Part shown: positions 1 through 9,960 of the stretch, in pieces
Layout of the letters: each line of letters starts with the position of its first letter
How positions within the stretch are numbered: position 1 is the stretch's first letter
Assembly: GCF_905404315.1 (NCBI RefSeq)
Contig: NC_066294.1
Location: 9,635,501-9,699,500 of the forward strand
DNA from: Leptidea sinapis
Taxonomy: Eukaryota; Arthropoda; Insecta; Lepidoptera; Pieridae
DNA: 64,000 bases
Direction: 5' to 3'
Notes under the pieces: model-generated
What the model saw: only the letters and a program-made list of their open reading frames with translations
What the model was told of the DNA's origin: nothing
Databases searched by the model: none
Made by a program: the position numbers and the translations under genes

Positions 1-54
1 TCTCCAAAAAATTTCGTTAATGTTTTCAATAACGTTAACAAAAACTTAACAAAT

Positions 55-200
55 TATAAACGTAAACTTTACTCGAGAACCACGCTATCCACTGGTAAAA
101 ACAGCGTGAATATATATGTGCAGTAGTTTTTGAGTTTATCGCGAATAGACAGACAGACAGACGCGGCGGAGGACTTCATTTTATATATAGGACGATGTAA
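55..200. repeat. Dispersed repeat fragment with AGAC simple repeat
   Basis: Contains a GACAGACAGAC tract followed by gcggcggaggacttcattttatatata. This combination is reminiscent of a common lepidopteran repeat end, but no second copy was found in the window, so the call rests on general resemblance. Confidence 0.3.
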
Positions 201-1350
201 TAAGGCTCACTTTACGAACAAGTGTGTTGAAAACAAAATTATATACATTGTTGGAAACGAGTTCAGTTTTGCACTACATGAAATGGCATTATGGAAATAA
301 TAATATAAAGAGCAACTTACGTCAGACAATATACGCGACGTAATTGTCTGAGCGTTATTCAAATATTTTTATTACGACTGTTCACTAATGTGGGGTCTGA
401 TAGGACCCTTTCGCATCGCCAGAGCGATTTGTTCAATTATAAGGCGCTGGCAATCTCGATTTCGTACATTTTGTTCGTTTTAATGACCCGACAAAGTGTG
501 TGGATATTTAGAGAATGCGGAGGAATTATATTAAATTTTACATTGGATTACCGAGAATTATATTTTTATGGCTGAGCAGACAAGCATACAACTCATCTGA
601 TAGTACAATCACCGCCCCCCAACTCAAGCAGCACGAATTATAACAAAAATGTGTGTATGCGGAGTACATTTAAAAAAGCATGACAAAGCTTTTGTTTTTC
701 ATGGGAGCACTTAATATGGGGTGATCGCAAAGCTAGTTTAATTAACACCTTTTCCGTATGATTGCAAAGAAATCGCTCTTCATCGATATCTAATATCGTA
801 TAAAGTAGTCTTCCAAGTTCAAGTCGACCCGATGAAAGTGATGTTTACACACGCCACATACTCACATATCTTCATAAGCACTTGGATTTACAAAAATGAA
901 ACAAATAAATATCACAAGTTTTCGAGTTGGAGCTTAAATGGGGGGGAATGTTATTGTATACATACGTGAGTGGTTTCATTTTTACTTCAAGGAATGGCAA
1001 AGGTACACCCATACAGCCAACGCGGGTAAACTGAAAATTACGAAATATACCTAGTAGCATCTTGATAAATTATATTAACAAGTTTTTTTTCTTGAGTTTC
1101 CATTAAAATGTGCATTCTAATGGCTTAAAAATGAAAATATTATGTATCTATGTACTACGTCTTACCTAATATTTCTGTGAACCAACCATACCTAACCTAG
1201 ATTGAGTTGTCTGTGGCACCAAAACAACTGTGCTTTTTGGCGACATGAAAGTATAGTAGACCATGCTTTTTTGGGCCATAGAGTATAGACTTTTTCAAAT
1301 TATGTAGGTACTTAAATTACTGATCGTGGCTGTATAAATGAGAGATAAAA
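201..1350. other. No recognised feature
   Basis: AT-rich intergenic DNA. Short open frames (for example 390-575) lack any domain, codon bias or repeat identity. Nothing else is seen. Confidence 0.5.
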
Positions 1351-1385
1351 GTAGAGGTGTAGTAAAAAATCATTTATTCTGCAAC

Positions 1386-1515
1386 TTAAAGTATACAAGA
1401 AGACTTATTTAATAATTTATATGAACATGCAGAATTGGAGTTCACCTCAGCATAATACTGGTCATACCCACCAGGCGATATGATCAGCGCTGGTCTTCCG
1501 GTGACCCCAGGTGGT
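1386..1515 (-). CDS. Possible 3'-terminal coding segment, unidentified
   Basis: Read on the - strand, an acceptor-like ..aatccgctag at 1516 onward is followed by one base and 42 sense codons (PPGVTGRPALIISPGGYDQ.. to ..NKSSCIL) and TAA at 1388-1386. An AATAAA (1378-1373 on the - strand) follows only about 8 nt after the stop. The composition looks protein-like (PGG, YDQYY), and an in-frame stop just upstream means it can only be coding if spliced or truncated. I do not recognise the protein. Alternatives are the last exon of a reverse-strand gene or the 3' end of a non-LTR retrotransposon, whose tails often carry AATAAA directly after the frame. Confidence 0.3.
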
Positions 1516-1549
1516 CTAGCGGATTGTCAAACTACTTATAGGTTATGGA

Positions 1550-2094
1550 TATATGAAGGGTTACCATACTAAAATAATAATATCACAATAAAGAAGTAAT
1601 AACAACAAAACAAAAATTACATAAAATTTCGTGACCTGACCTAATTCAACAAGTTAGTAATATGATTAAGGACACTAAAATAGCAAAAAAAATAATAATA
1701 ATATATCTTTATTAAAAGGTATGCACCCAGTTAAAATTACATTAATATATGTATAAAGTATAATAATAATAATAACAATTGAGTACTTATTGTGTGAATG
1801 AATGAGTGTTAATTCTGTTAATATTAATAAGAATGTCTCTAAAAAGAACTATTAATAAAACGGCAGAGAAGTGATATTTATTTATAGGTAACACGCTTCG
1901 AATGTCCGAGGCAATTAATAACTTATTATCTGGAATGTTCCCAGGGGTATCTATGGCAGTGCGCGGCGGTCGGTAAATGACGTGATCAGTACAAGCCTAC
2001 ACAACTTCACTTAATCAATAAATAACTCTTTTATTTTTCAAATAATCTTTAAAAATGCTGCATACCTTGCTCCATTTTTGATGACGTCATTTTT
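1550..2094. other. No recognised feature
   Basis: AT-rich DNA with long A/T runs and AAT-type simple sequence (about 1685-1775). No gene or repeat family is assigned. Confidence 0.5.
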
Positions 2095-2345
2095 TTATGG
2101 AAGAGGATTTTAAACGAGCGTACGGTTCACCTGGTGTTAAGTGATCACCGCTGCCCACAATAAAAGGCATTTTCTCAAAATTGATTCCTTTAGAATTCTT
2201 TTTGATGTCATTTCTAATATACTAGATACTACTACCGCTTCGGAAACAAATGGCGCTCTGAGAGAGAAGAAGGCCAATTTCTGGCAATACCAGAGGAATC
2301 ATAGGAGCGTTGCCGGCCCTTATGGAAGGTATACGCGCACATGTA
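2095..2345 (-). mobile_element. Retrotransposon 3' end split by another insertion
   Basis: 2095-2160 and 2288-2345 match the reverse complement of the 3' end of the non-LTR element at 4205-5212 (gtgttaagtgatcaccg, then aggaatcataggagcgttgccggcc). Between them, 2161-2287 is a different repeat that recurs at 7549-7700 and 22883-23035 (key strings cttcggaaacaaatggcgct, gaagaagg). The simplest reading is a nested insertion. Confidence 0.7.
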
Positions 2346-2770
2346 CTTCAGGTTTCTACGCTTTGCAATCTTAATTTAATTTAAATAATACTGAATCAAC
2401 AATATGTTCGGATAAAGTACAGCTCGTGAAAAGAAGAGACTCAACGGTCTCTATTAATCAATGACAATTTTAGTTTTTTTTATTTTAGCTATAATATACT
2501 TACATAACTGTTGAACATGAAGAAGATGTTCCACTTACTCGGGACCACAGATAATCTATGCTCTGGACCCTAAGCTACGCTTCATGTTCTGCCTGCGACG
2601 CGAACCCAACCAAATAACTATGCATCTATGATCATAAAATTATTAAGACTTTCGTGAGACATTATAAGCTTTATTTGTCTAAAAAGGCTTTACTCACGGT
2701 TTGTTGGAGTTGGTACCGGCCTTTGGACCATTCGGAGATGACCATTAGGGTAAGTGTATGGAGTTCGCGG

Positions 2771-3077
2771 TTTTTTTATGAAAGTAAGGGCGAGTCGAGC
2801 AGATCGCTAAGCTGATGCTAATTGATACGCCCCGCCCATTACAATGCAGTGTCGCTCAGAATTCTTGAACAACCCAAAAATTCTGAGCAGCACTAAAATT
2901 GTGCCACCTTGAGACATAAGATGTCAAGTCTTATTTGCCCAGTAATTTCACTAGCTACGGCGCTCTTCACACCGAAACACAATAATGCTTAGACATAACT
3001 GCTTCTTCAGAAATAGGCGCTGTAGTGATACCCATAATCTAGCCGGCATGCTGTGTAAAGAAGCCCCCCACTGGTAA
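2771..3077 (-). mobile_element. S1 SINE-like retroposon, full-length
   Basis: Antisense copy of the window's commonest repeat. In the sense direction it runs from ccagtgggaggctcctttgc to a tail ending tattttcataaaaaaa. Shared internal landmarks are gattatgggtaccacaacgg, attactgtgtttcggtctga and a hairpin-forming pair ctcagaatttttgggttttt / aagaatcctgag. The A-rich tail and variable 5' truncation among copies indicate retroposition. No protein is encoded. Confidence 0.8.
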
Positions 3078-3113
3078 GCCGTTTTAGTCAAATAAAGCAT
3101 CTATGATCGGCTT

Positions 3114-3384
3114 GTTTGATGGTGTTGCGTAGAGATGTTGGTTGTTGTTGGTTCTCTGTGCATTTTCTACTGCATTTATCACGGGGAGACGGGAGCTTAG
3201 ACGACTTGTTCGTATTGATACCAACAGGCGAATTTTACAACCAGACATTGCATCAAAATGCGAAATTCCATCCGAATTATGTTTACGTCCGGCATTATAC
3301 AACCGCGAGGAAAATCTTGCCTCGCACAGCCACTTTGTGGAATCAATTACCGGCTGCTGTTTTCCCGAACTTAGGGGCATTTAA
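3114..3384 (+). pseudogene. Diverged non-LTR retrotransposon C-terminal fragment
   Basis: The frame from 3116 reads LRRDVGCCWF.., SLDDLFVLIPTGEF, LPRTATLWNQLPAAVFP and GAFK, plainly homologous to LRRDVASLCVF, SEELFSLIPAAEF, LPRTTKLWNELPCAVFP and GTFK in the element at 4205-5212, but strongly diverged and therefore from a different subfamily. It lies directly between an S1 copy and an antisense RTE-like fragment. Confidence 0.7.
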
Positions 3385-3385
3385 G

Positions 3386-3895
3386 TATAGCGTATCACCA
3401 TCATCAGCCGGAAAACGTCCACTGCTGGATTTGTCCACCTTTGGGCCTCCCCCAAAGATCTCCACGACGATCGGTCCTACGCTGCCCTGATCCAGTGTAC
3501 TCCGGCAATCCTGACCAGATCGTCGGTCCATCTTGTGGGGAGCCTACCAACACTACGTCTTCCTGTACATGGTCGCCATTCGAACGCTTATCTGCCCCAC
3601 CGGCCGTCTGTCCGTTGAACTATGTGCCCTGCCAACTACCACTTCAGTTTCGCAATCAAGCATAGTGTATACTCCGAACTTAAAGACCGGCAACGCAACT
3701 CTTGACGCCTGGTCTTGCGGATGTCCATGGGCGGTTTCCTCAGCTCTTCTCATCACAGACATATCTTGCCCGTTTAACTCTCGTATAAAGAAAGAAATGT
3801 CTACTATGCAATGCCCATAGTGTGACCTATACTTACTATTTGCCGAACACTCAATCTCTCTTTTCTCATCTACGAACGCTCGAGTGAAACTCACC
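3386..3895 (-). pseudogene. RTE-type retrotransposon 3' fragment (antisense)
   Basis: The antisense strand contains a degraded SVGRPPTRWTDDLV-type end (visible as APHKMDRRSGQDC) that matches the end of the + strand fragment at 11582-11865 (RRCSVGWPPTR then TDDLVKIAG). The sense-strand string gccggaaaacgtccactgct is a frequent mark of this family's 3' region. Frameshifted and dead. Confidence 0.6.
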
Positions 3896-4072
3896 TTAAT
3901 ATAGCGAATAGGAATGGCGCGACCGCCCTCAGGCTATTAAATAATAAGTTTCATTGTACGATATTACATAGCAACCATATTTGTTTTAAAAAAAAAGGCA
4001 GCAGAGTTTTTTGCGCCCTTTCTTCTCAGGTCTAAGGCATACTATTCCGAATGAGTCGTAGTTTTTGACTTA
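3896..4072 (+). mobile_element. 3' UTR fragment of retrotransposon family L2
   Basis: Matches the 3' tails at 8227-8370, 24838-25043 and 53070-53245: ccctcaggctntttaa, ttgtacgatattacat, an A-run, gttnttgcgcccnttcttct and gtagtttttgac. It abuts a tRNA-like hairpin element. Confidence 0.65.
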
Positions 4073-4200
4073 CACGAATTAAATTTCAAAACAAAATTTA
4101 TCAACAATGCGGGACTCCGCAAGCTCTACTCTAGCGCTCTTCCACTAAGCCAACCGTTCGAGTGACGTATTCTTGATAACCTGCTCAGCCCCAATATTTG
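4073..4200 (-). repeat. tRNA-like hairpin element, copy A (antisense)
   Basis: acacgaattaaatttcaaaa and acaaaatttatcaacaatg form the arm. The antisense core then carries a B-box-like segment (cgggactccgc) and an A-box-like segment (ctaagccaaccg). The flank cagccccaatatttgc also occurs, inverted, in copy B (6724-6750), which confirms common ancestry. See the best copy at 48916-49062. Confidence 0.6.
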
Positions 4201-4204
4201 CTTA

Positions 4205-5212
4205 TTAGGAAATTTAATTGAGATATCGCTCCTTCAATACTAAACTCTTTTCTTCATATCAATGATATTTTGGACACCTCTAACATACATTGCTATGCAG
4301 ACGACAGCACTGGTGATGCCATATACACGGGCCATGCAGGTCTCTCTCGGGAAATCGGTGACTAGTGCCGGGAGAAACTCTGTGTCTTCTATCGAGTCCT
4401 CTCTTGAGAAGGTCGCGGAATGGGGTAAATTGAACCTTGTCCATTTTAACCCCCAGAAGACTCAAGTTTGCGCGTTTACCACTAAAAAAACCCCATTTGA
4501 TGTATCACCGCTCTTCGAAAACACTTCCTTTGAAGCCTCGCCTAGTATCGAAATACTGGGTCTCATAATCTCGAGCGATTGCCAATTCCGTGGCCATCTG
4601 GAGGGCAAAGCCAAATTGGCTTCCAAGAAGCTGGGGGTCATTAATAGAGCATGGCAATACTTCAGGCCGGCCCACATTCTAGCGCTCTACAAAGCGCAGG
4701 TCCGGCCACACATGGAGTATTGCTGTCATCTCTGGTCTGGCGCACCCAAGTATCAGCTCGATCTATTTAACCGCGTGCAACGCAGAGCAGCTCGAATTTT
4801 CGGGGACCCAGTGCTCTGTGAACGGCTGCATCTCTTGGCGTTGCGTAGAGACGTCGCTTCATTGTGTGTCTTCTACCGCATTTATCACGGGGAGTGTTCC
4901 GAAGAGCTGTTTAGCCTGATTCCTGCCGCGGAATTCCACCTTCGCACGCCACGCCACAAGTTAGGATATCATCCCCACCATCTGGATGTGTGGCGGTCCT
5001 CCACAATGCGGTTTTCAAGGAGCTTTCTTCCTCGTACTACAAAGCTGTGGAATGAGCTTCCTTGTGCGGTGTTTCCGGGACGATACGACATGGGTACCTT
5101 CAAAAAAAGCGCATACACCTTCCTTAAAGGCCGGCAACGATCTTGTGATTCCTCTGGTGTTGCAAGAGAATGTGGGCGGCTCGTTTGTCTATTTCATAAA
5201 AAAAAATCAACA
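4205..5212 (+). pseudogene. Non-LTR retrotransposon, RT to C-terminus (CR1/Jockey-like)
   Basis: The second half of a reverse-transcriptase ORF. The catalytic YADD box lies at 4294-4305 in one frame (INDILDTSNIHCYADDSTGD). After an in-frame TAG and a frameshift at about 4375-4390 the frame continues uninterrupted to 5275: KLNLVHFNPQKTQVCAF, ILGLIISSDCQF (RT palm to thumb), YKAQVRPHMEYCCHLWSGAP, VQRRAARIFGD and LPRTTKLWNELPCAVFP. The 5' part (endonuclease, fingers) is missing, as is usual for target-primed retrotransposition. The 3' tail is shortened and ends in an A-run at about 5200-5208. Four other fragments of this family occur in the window. Clade placement is by motif style only. Confidence 0.85.
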
Positions 5213-5229
5213 GTAAACAATTTGTTATT

Positions 5230-5335
5230 TTTTAAAGTGATAAACCTCACTTCTGGGATTAATTACACAAATTAAATTTCACTTTAAAAATTTGAAGTTG
5301 AATGCCCTGGCATTAATTACACAAATTTTTAAGTT
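5230..5335. repeat. End fragment of tRNA-like hairpin family
   Basis: aaagtgataaacctcacttc followed by tgggattaattacacaaatt also occurs beside the tRNA-like elements (6626-6664, 48690-48735, 48892-48920, and inverted at 22690-22735), so it belongs to their outer arms. Confidence 0.55.
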
Positions 5336-5399
5336 CGACCAAGTTTAAAGAAAATTTATTGAAGTAGGCGTAACTTTGCGGAAATCCATAATCATCCAT

Positions 5400-5590
5400 A
5401 TGTTTTGAGTTTTCCTTAGTGTTAATTCCGCCAATATTTGTCTACAAACAATTCTACACGTGTTTCGCCTCTACACGAGGAATGCTCAGGAGATATTGAC
5501 TCGCCAAACTCTGGCACGAGACTGTCTCGTTCCAGAGAAATTTTGAAGACAAATATTGGCGGAATGAACACTAAGGAAAACTCAAAACAT
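5400..5590. repeat. Palindromic element with about 45-bp inverted arms
   Basis: The left arm (5400-5448, atgttttgagttttccttag..) is nearly perfectly complementary to the right arm (5546-5590, ..ctaaggaaaactcaaaacat), including the shared gccaatatttgtc / gacaaatattggc. The inner part contains a cctctacacgagg mini-hairpin. Typical of a MITE; no coding capacity. Confidence 0.75.
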
Positions 5591-5858
5591 TTGGAGACCA
5601 AGTTTTATTTTAGCTTCTAGTACTAAGATGGTTCGCAAGCTATAGGTTTTTATCACTTTAATGTTATAATTAAAAATCATTAGGTCTTCTTTGTAATCGT
5701 GGAGCTGAGTTGGTCAGAGTTGACCCCCAGCTATTAGGAGGACTTCAATGCAGTGCCGCCGTCGAGTTAATTCTCATCTCGAGCACTAAGTAACCTAGTG
5801 TGTAATCATATTAAGCTTATCCCGAGTAGGCACGTACTCGTAATTATATACACCTAGA

Positions 5859-6574
5859 CAGGGGGGTGCATTGGTTTTAGCAAGGTAGGTCTAAACTAGA
5901 TCTAACTAGTCGTAGATGCACTTTAGTCATATAGTGCTAGATTTTGTTGTTTTTTTTTTTAAATTAAAGTAAGGGACGAGACGAGCCGGACATTCAGATT
6001 AATTGATACGCCCTACCCATTACAATGCAGTGCCGTTCAGGGTTTTTGAAAAATCCAAAAATTCTAAGCGGCGCTACAATTGCGCTCGTCACCTTTAGAC
6101 ATAAGATGTTAAGTCTCATTTGCCCAGTAATTTCATTAGCTACGGCGCCCTTCAGACCGAAACACAGTAATGTTTACACATTACTGCTTCACGGTAGAAA
6201 TAGGCGCCGTTGTGGTACCCATAATCTAGCCGGCTTCCTGTGCAAAGGAGCCTCCCACTTGTGGTTTAACTGGAAATGATTGTTAATCGTATATATCTTC
6301 GGGACTATTTGCTCAATCTAATACCTACTTTATACTGCTTTCCCATTTTATCTAAATAGCCTTGTACGCGAGATTTTTTAAATAAAGTGATTTTTCATAA
6401 ATATTAACGATTTTTAATATTACGATGTGAAACGCACGTTTTTTTAGTTTTTATGGTCATAAACACATACTGAATCACTTCTTGGCTATAATGTATAGTC
6501 ACTAGTGATATATTTATTTAGGTCCTTATCTAAGTAGGCACTGCCTTATTACCTATATGGTGTACACGCCCCTG
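5859..6574. mobile_element. hAT-like non-autonomous DNA transposon carrying a nested S1
   Basis: Begins CAGGGGGGTGCATTGG and ends GTACACGCCCCTG, as inverted ends. It is flanked by a perfect 8-bp duplication CACCTAGA at 5851-5858 and 6575-6582. The 8-bp target-site duplication and CAGGGGCG ends are the hAT hallmark. The interior is interrupted by an antisense S1 (5951-6260). A second copy lies at 41280-41515. Confidence 0.85.
5951..6260 (-). mobile_element. S1 SINE-like retroposon nested in hAT-like element
   Basis: Near full-length antisense S1 copy, with a poly-T start (complement of its A tail), ggacgagacgagc, the internal hairpin and an end at cctcccacttg. Because the hAT-like ends surround it, S1 inserted after the DNA transposon. 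Confidence 0.8.
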
Positions 6575-6625
6575 CACCTAGAGAATACCGCCAAATAAAA
6601 CCATTTAAAACAATATGTTATGTTT

Positions 6626-6950
6626 TTAAAGTGATAACCCTGACTTCTAGGATTATAACACAAATAAAATTTTAAAAACAAAATATTGTTTAGATTTACA
6701 AGAGCGACATCTCAAGTCAATGTCCCAATATGCAAATATTGGGGTTGAGCAGGTTATCAACTGTAAAGTTGATCCTGTAGATGAAGCCACAACCTGAGAC
6801 TTGAACAAAGCAAACCGAATTTTATAACGAGGCGGTTAGCTCAGTTGGTTAGAGCACCGGCACGGAAGGCCGGAGGTCGTGGGTCCGAATCCCGCATCGT
6901 TCATAAAATTTTGTTTTTCATATTTTATTTGTGTATAAAACCATTTTACT
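6626..6950 (+). repeat. tRNA-like hairpin element, copy B
   Basis: The outer arms acacaaataaaatttt (from 6659) and tattttatttgtgt (to 6934) are inverted repeats; inner arms aattttataacga / cgttcataaaatt flank the core. The core 6829-6902 has a perfect Pol III A-box TAGCTCAGTTGG, a 5-bp anticodon-type stem CCGGC/GCCGG with a 7-base loop centred on GGA, and a B-box-like GGTCCGAATCC. Confidence 0.7.
6829..6902 (+). tRNA. tRNA-like core, probably not a functional tRNA
   Basis: The D arm (GCTC/GAGC), anticodon arm (CCGGC/GCCGG, loop ACGGAAG) and T arm (GTGGG/CCCGC) fold well, but base 33 is C instead of T and the seven bases 5' of the D arm do not pair with the 3' end. The loop would read GGA (Ser), yet there is no long variable arm. 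It is best seen as the tRNA-derived centre of a repeat; the same loop centre occurs in the copy at 48952-49026. Confidence 0.4.
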
Positions 6951-6964
6951 TTGTACATCGGTAA

Positions 6965-7548
6965 ACATGATAATATTATACTTAGAATATAGAAGCCTAT
7001 AGACGAACTGACAGCCCGATAATGCGTGATTTGTTTTGTGAATGTGTGCGTTAGCTACTTTAATAATATAAAAAAAAACTACATTTAAAAAAACCGACTT
7101 AAAAAATATATAGAGATTTAATTTAATACTCCTCTTATGCGAATCTTATACCTTTAATATTAATAAAATACTATTATTTGTATGTGCTACATATGGATAG
7201 GGCTTAAGTCGGTGGTTGCCCGCTTGGGTTGTTTGGTTCTAGACGAATTTCCCGCTCAAAGTCACCTGCGATGACATTTGGCTTGGCTCTCAGAGTAATC
7301 GGTGTACATACATAAAGAAAATACCGATCGAATTGAGAACCTCCTCCTTTTCGGTTAAAAATACGAACTCCAAGCGTGGCTAACTGTTTACGACTTGTCA
7401 GTCTAAATCGGCTACATTAACAATAGATTTGGTTTCGTTAGAGATGTCGTTCTCTCTTTGCACGCTTTATTTGTCTGTAACATAGTATGTTGTATATTGG
7501 TTAACAATGTCTGTGGTTTTAACAAACGCGAAGTAAAATTAAAAAAGG
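6965..7548. other. AT-rich intergenic, one MITE end
   Basis: About 7315-7362 (gagaacctcctccttttcgg, inverted) matches 23277-23325 (aaaaggaggaggttctcaac) and is the end of a dispersed repeat. The rest shows nothing recognised. Confidence 0.4.
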
Positions 7549-7700
7549 CATAAAAGGCATTTATTTTCTCAAAATTGATTCCTTTAGAATTTTTATTGAT
7601 GTCATTTCTAAAATACTAGACACTACTACCGCTTCGGAAACAAATGGCGCTCTGAGACGGAAGAAGAGGCGCAAGAAACTCTCCCAGCATTTTTTTTAGA
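7549..7700 (+). repeat. Dispersed repeat (aaaaggcat family)
   Basis: aaaaggcatttattttctca, then attgattcctttagaat and cttcggaaacaaatggcgct. It is shared with 2161-2287 and 22883-23035, where similar order is kept. Probably the 3' part of a retroelement; no coding frame. Confidence 0.65.
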
Positions 7701-8004
7701 TATTCCAATTAGTTTTAGCCTTACAAATAATTTTGGTATAAAGTTTTACCTGATTTTAAACCCAGAATATGCTAAATGTTGACAATACCGCTGACAACAC
7801 TGTCAATACAATGATTATTCTGAAGTTTTCCGAATGTCATGCAGCTTTACAAATAAACGCGCGAAAAAAAGAAAAAATGTTACATCTGCAATATTTAAGG
7901 TATTTCCACTGCATAGGACGCCCTTATTACGCCATTACGTAATGTAAGTAACTGTATGTTCATAAGCACACTGAGGAATTTTCTAGAAACTGTGACATTC
8001 ATAA

Positions 8005-8370
8005 TGTTAACACGAGGAACAAACATAATTTTGTTATGCCTACTACTCGGTTAGGTCTAGTTAGTAAGTCTTTTGTTGGGCGATGTATATGCTTCTACAA
8101 TATGATCCCAGAAAATGTACAAAACAAATGTGTTACGAAATTTAAAAGAATTGTTAAAAAACGTTTGTGTGGGAAAGGTTACTATAGCATAAAAGATTTT
8201 CTTAATGACACCACGGACTGGGAATAAAGCGAACACCCCCAGGCTCTTTAATTAGAAATGTTTATTGAACGATATCACATTGTAATCCGTATTTTATATA
8301 AAAAAAAAAGCCCGCTGAGTTTCTTGCGCCCATTCTTCTCAGGTCTGAGGCAGTCTCTTTTGTTTTGTAT
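8005..8370 (+). pseudogene. Retrotransposon family L2, ORF end and 3' UTR
   Basis: The frame at about 8005-8227 reads NTRNKHNFVMPTTRLGLVSK, then SFVGRCICFYNMIPENVQNK, KRIVKKRLCGKGYYSIKDFL and NDTTDWE-stop, a Jockey/CR1-style ORF2 C-terminus. The 3' UTR (ccaggctctttaattagaaa, A-run, ctgagtttcttgcgcccatt) follows. 5'-truncated. Copies: 3896-4072, 24687-25043, 43145-43540 (-), 53040-53245, 57546-57735 (-). Confidence 0.8.
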
Positions 8371-8374
8371 TTAA

Positions 8375-9065
8375 ATACGAGAATACCATTAGCTAGAATA
8401 CGTTGCAATTAACTGTTAAAAGCTGCGTTCTTTAGAAATCGGCGCGGGCGCGGCGATACGAAGATCGAGAGACAATTAGGAACGCCAATACACATAATAT
8501 AGCGATGTCTGAAGATGAGATGTATTCGCAGACAGGCGTTATGTTTTCCCACGGGGCGGGTGCCCACTGCCATTCCGGTTTTCGCCAACTTAAATGTTTG
8601 TTGTCAAATTAATCTGAAGTCGCTTAGTATGCAACGGTCGACCAGTCGAGCAACTATTCATTCATAGTCTGTGGAATGTTAGATCGCTTGTGGATCGCCT
8701 CGACCGGCCTTCGCCCGTCGCCACAAAAACTATGTGAGCCTTCGTGACTCGCGCTCAATTATGTGGAAGTACCACAATCCAGTCCCCAGTACTTACACGG
8801 TTCTGTTGCTTTACTTGAGCTTCAGATAAGGTTTTTGTTTCATATCGCACAGACATCATGAATGAACGAATTAATTAGTGGGACTATCGCTGTCGCCAAG
8901 CCCCGTTCTAACCATAGTCATACCATAACTTGTATCGATAAAAATATTTGAATTTATGCTTTAGTCTATGGCAAAACATTTTATTCGCAGGATATATTTT
9001 TTAATATTGACATTATATATAGCCATAAATATATCAAAAATTACATTCACCTAGTAAATCAGATA
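8375..9065. other. Unassigned, locally GC-richer DNA
   Basis: 8430-8780 is richer in GC and CpG than its surroundings (gcgcgggcgcggcg near 8440). No long frame, repeat or known motif is seen. It could be an intergenic regulatory element or an old repeat. Confidence 0.35.
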
Positions 9066-9074
9066 GTAGAAGTA

Positions 9075-9451
9075 GTTAGAAGTATGTATTTAGACGAGAA
9101 CCGTTTCCGTTAAGTTCGGAGGATTTAAAAACACAGAGCGAAACTCTCTGAGAAAAAAGCGATTCACTCGATCGAAACGTGCAGTCATTGATAGATTGAC
9201 AATTAATGGCGGCTAGAATCTTGTAAAAAACAGAGATACCCGAAAACCACTACGTTTTAAGCAACTGTTTGTTAGCTTTCAAACTTAGCCGGATTATACT
9301 TCGTCGCCATAGTGTAATTACTATTTCATACATAACTTAATTTCAATTATTACTTAGGCAGTCCCGTCTCTTATTACGTAGTATTTACATACTCTTTGGT
9401 TAGAAGTGAGTATTTAGACGAGAACCGTTCGGAGGATTTAAAAACACAGAG
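9075..9451. repeat. Repeat unit enclosed by long direct repeats
   Basis: A core (9139-9397) shared with 38141-38425 and 54550-54822 (gcgaaactctctgagaaaaa, agccggattatacttcgtcg, ttattacgtagtatttacat) lies between two direct repeats, 9075-9138 and 9398-9451. The repeats share ttagacgagaaccgtt and ggatttaaaaacacagag and differ by a 10-bp indel. The other two copies lack these flanks. Confidence 0.7.
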
Positions 9452-9837
9452 TACATAACATGACGTCATACATAGATTGTATTTGTTTAATTTGTCGCAT
9501 TCTCATTGAGCACCGGATGCCTACAGTCACTGACCTTTTTACTACGCGGGTGATAGACTTAATTATAACCTGCCAGATCTATAAATCTTTATCATTTTTT
9601 ATGCGCACTATTATATACTTATTCATCTTCATACAATATTATCATACATTGGGTATAAATATTTAAATGAAATGAATTTATATTATACCTAAATTAAATT
9701 TAGGATGGAAAATTATGAAGATTTTTGCTGGTAAATATGTGTAGGTATCTACGTTTGGGAAGAGCATAAGTTTACATAATATTATATAGTTAAACAAAGA
9801 AAATAATCTCCGTAAAATCTTGTCGTCCTAAATACCA

Positions 9838-9960
9838 CAGTGTCTGAAGACGAACGTTTTCAACCAGTGTGTGTTGCCAGTGATGACTTACGGTACGCAG
9901 ACGTGGTTGCTAACTATGGGCCTTATGAGAAAGCTCAGGGTCGCTCAGAGAGCATTATGT
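9838..9960 (+). pseudogene. RTE-type retrotransposon fragment
   Basis: Reads VFNQCVLPVMTYGTQTWLLT then MRKLRVAQRA, the conserved end of the RTE-clade RT domain. It is cut off at the junction with a 5'-truncated S1 copy. A sister fragment lies at 11582-11865. Confidence 0.7.

Noticed and set aside
3533..3894. Host genes on either strand
   Set aside because: The frames overlap antisense RTE retrotransposon sequence with frameshifts.
6829..6902. Functional tRNA gene
   Set aside because: The A box, anticodon arm and T arm are good, but the acceptor stem does not pair, base 33 is C, and the same core recurs in other hairpin elements; treated as a repeat core.
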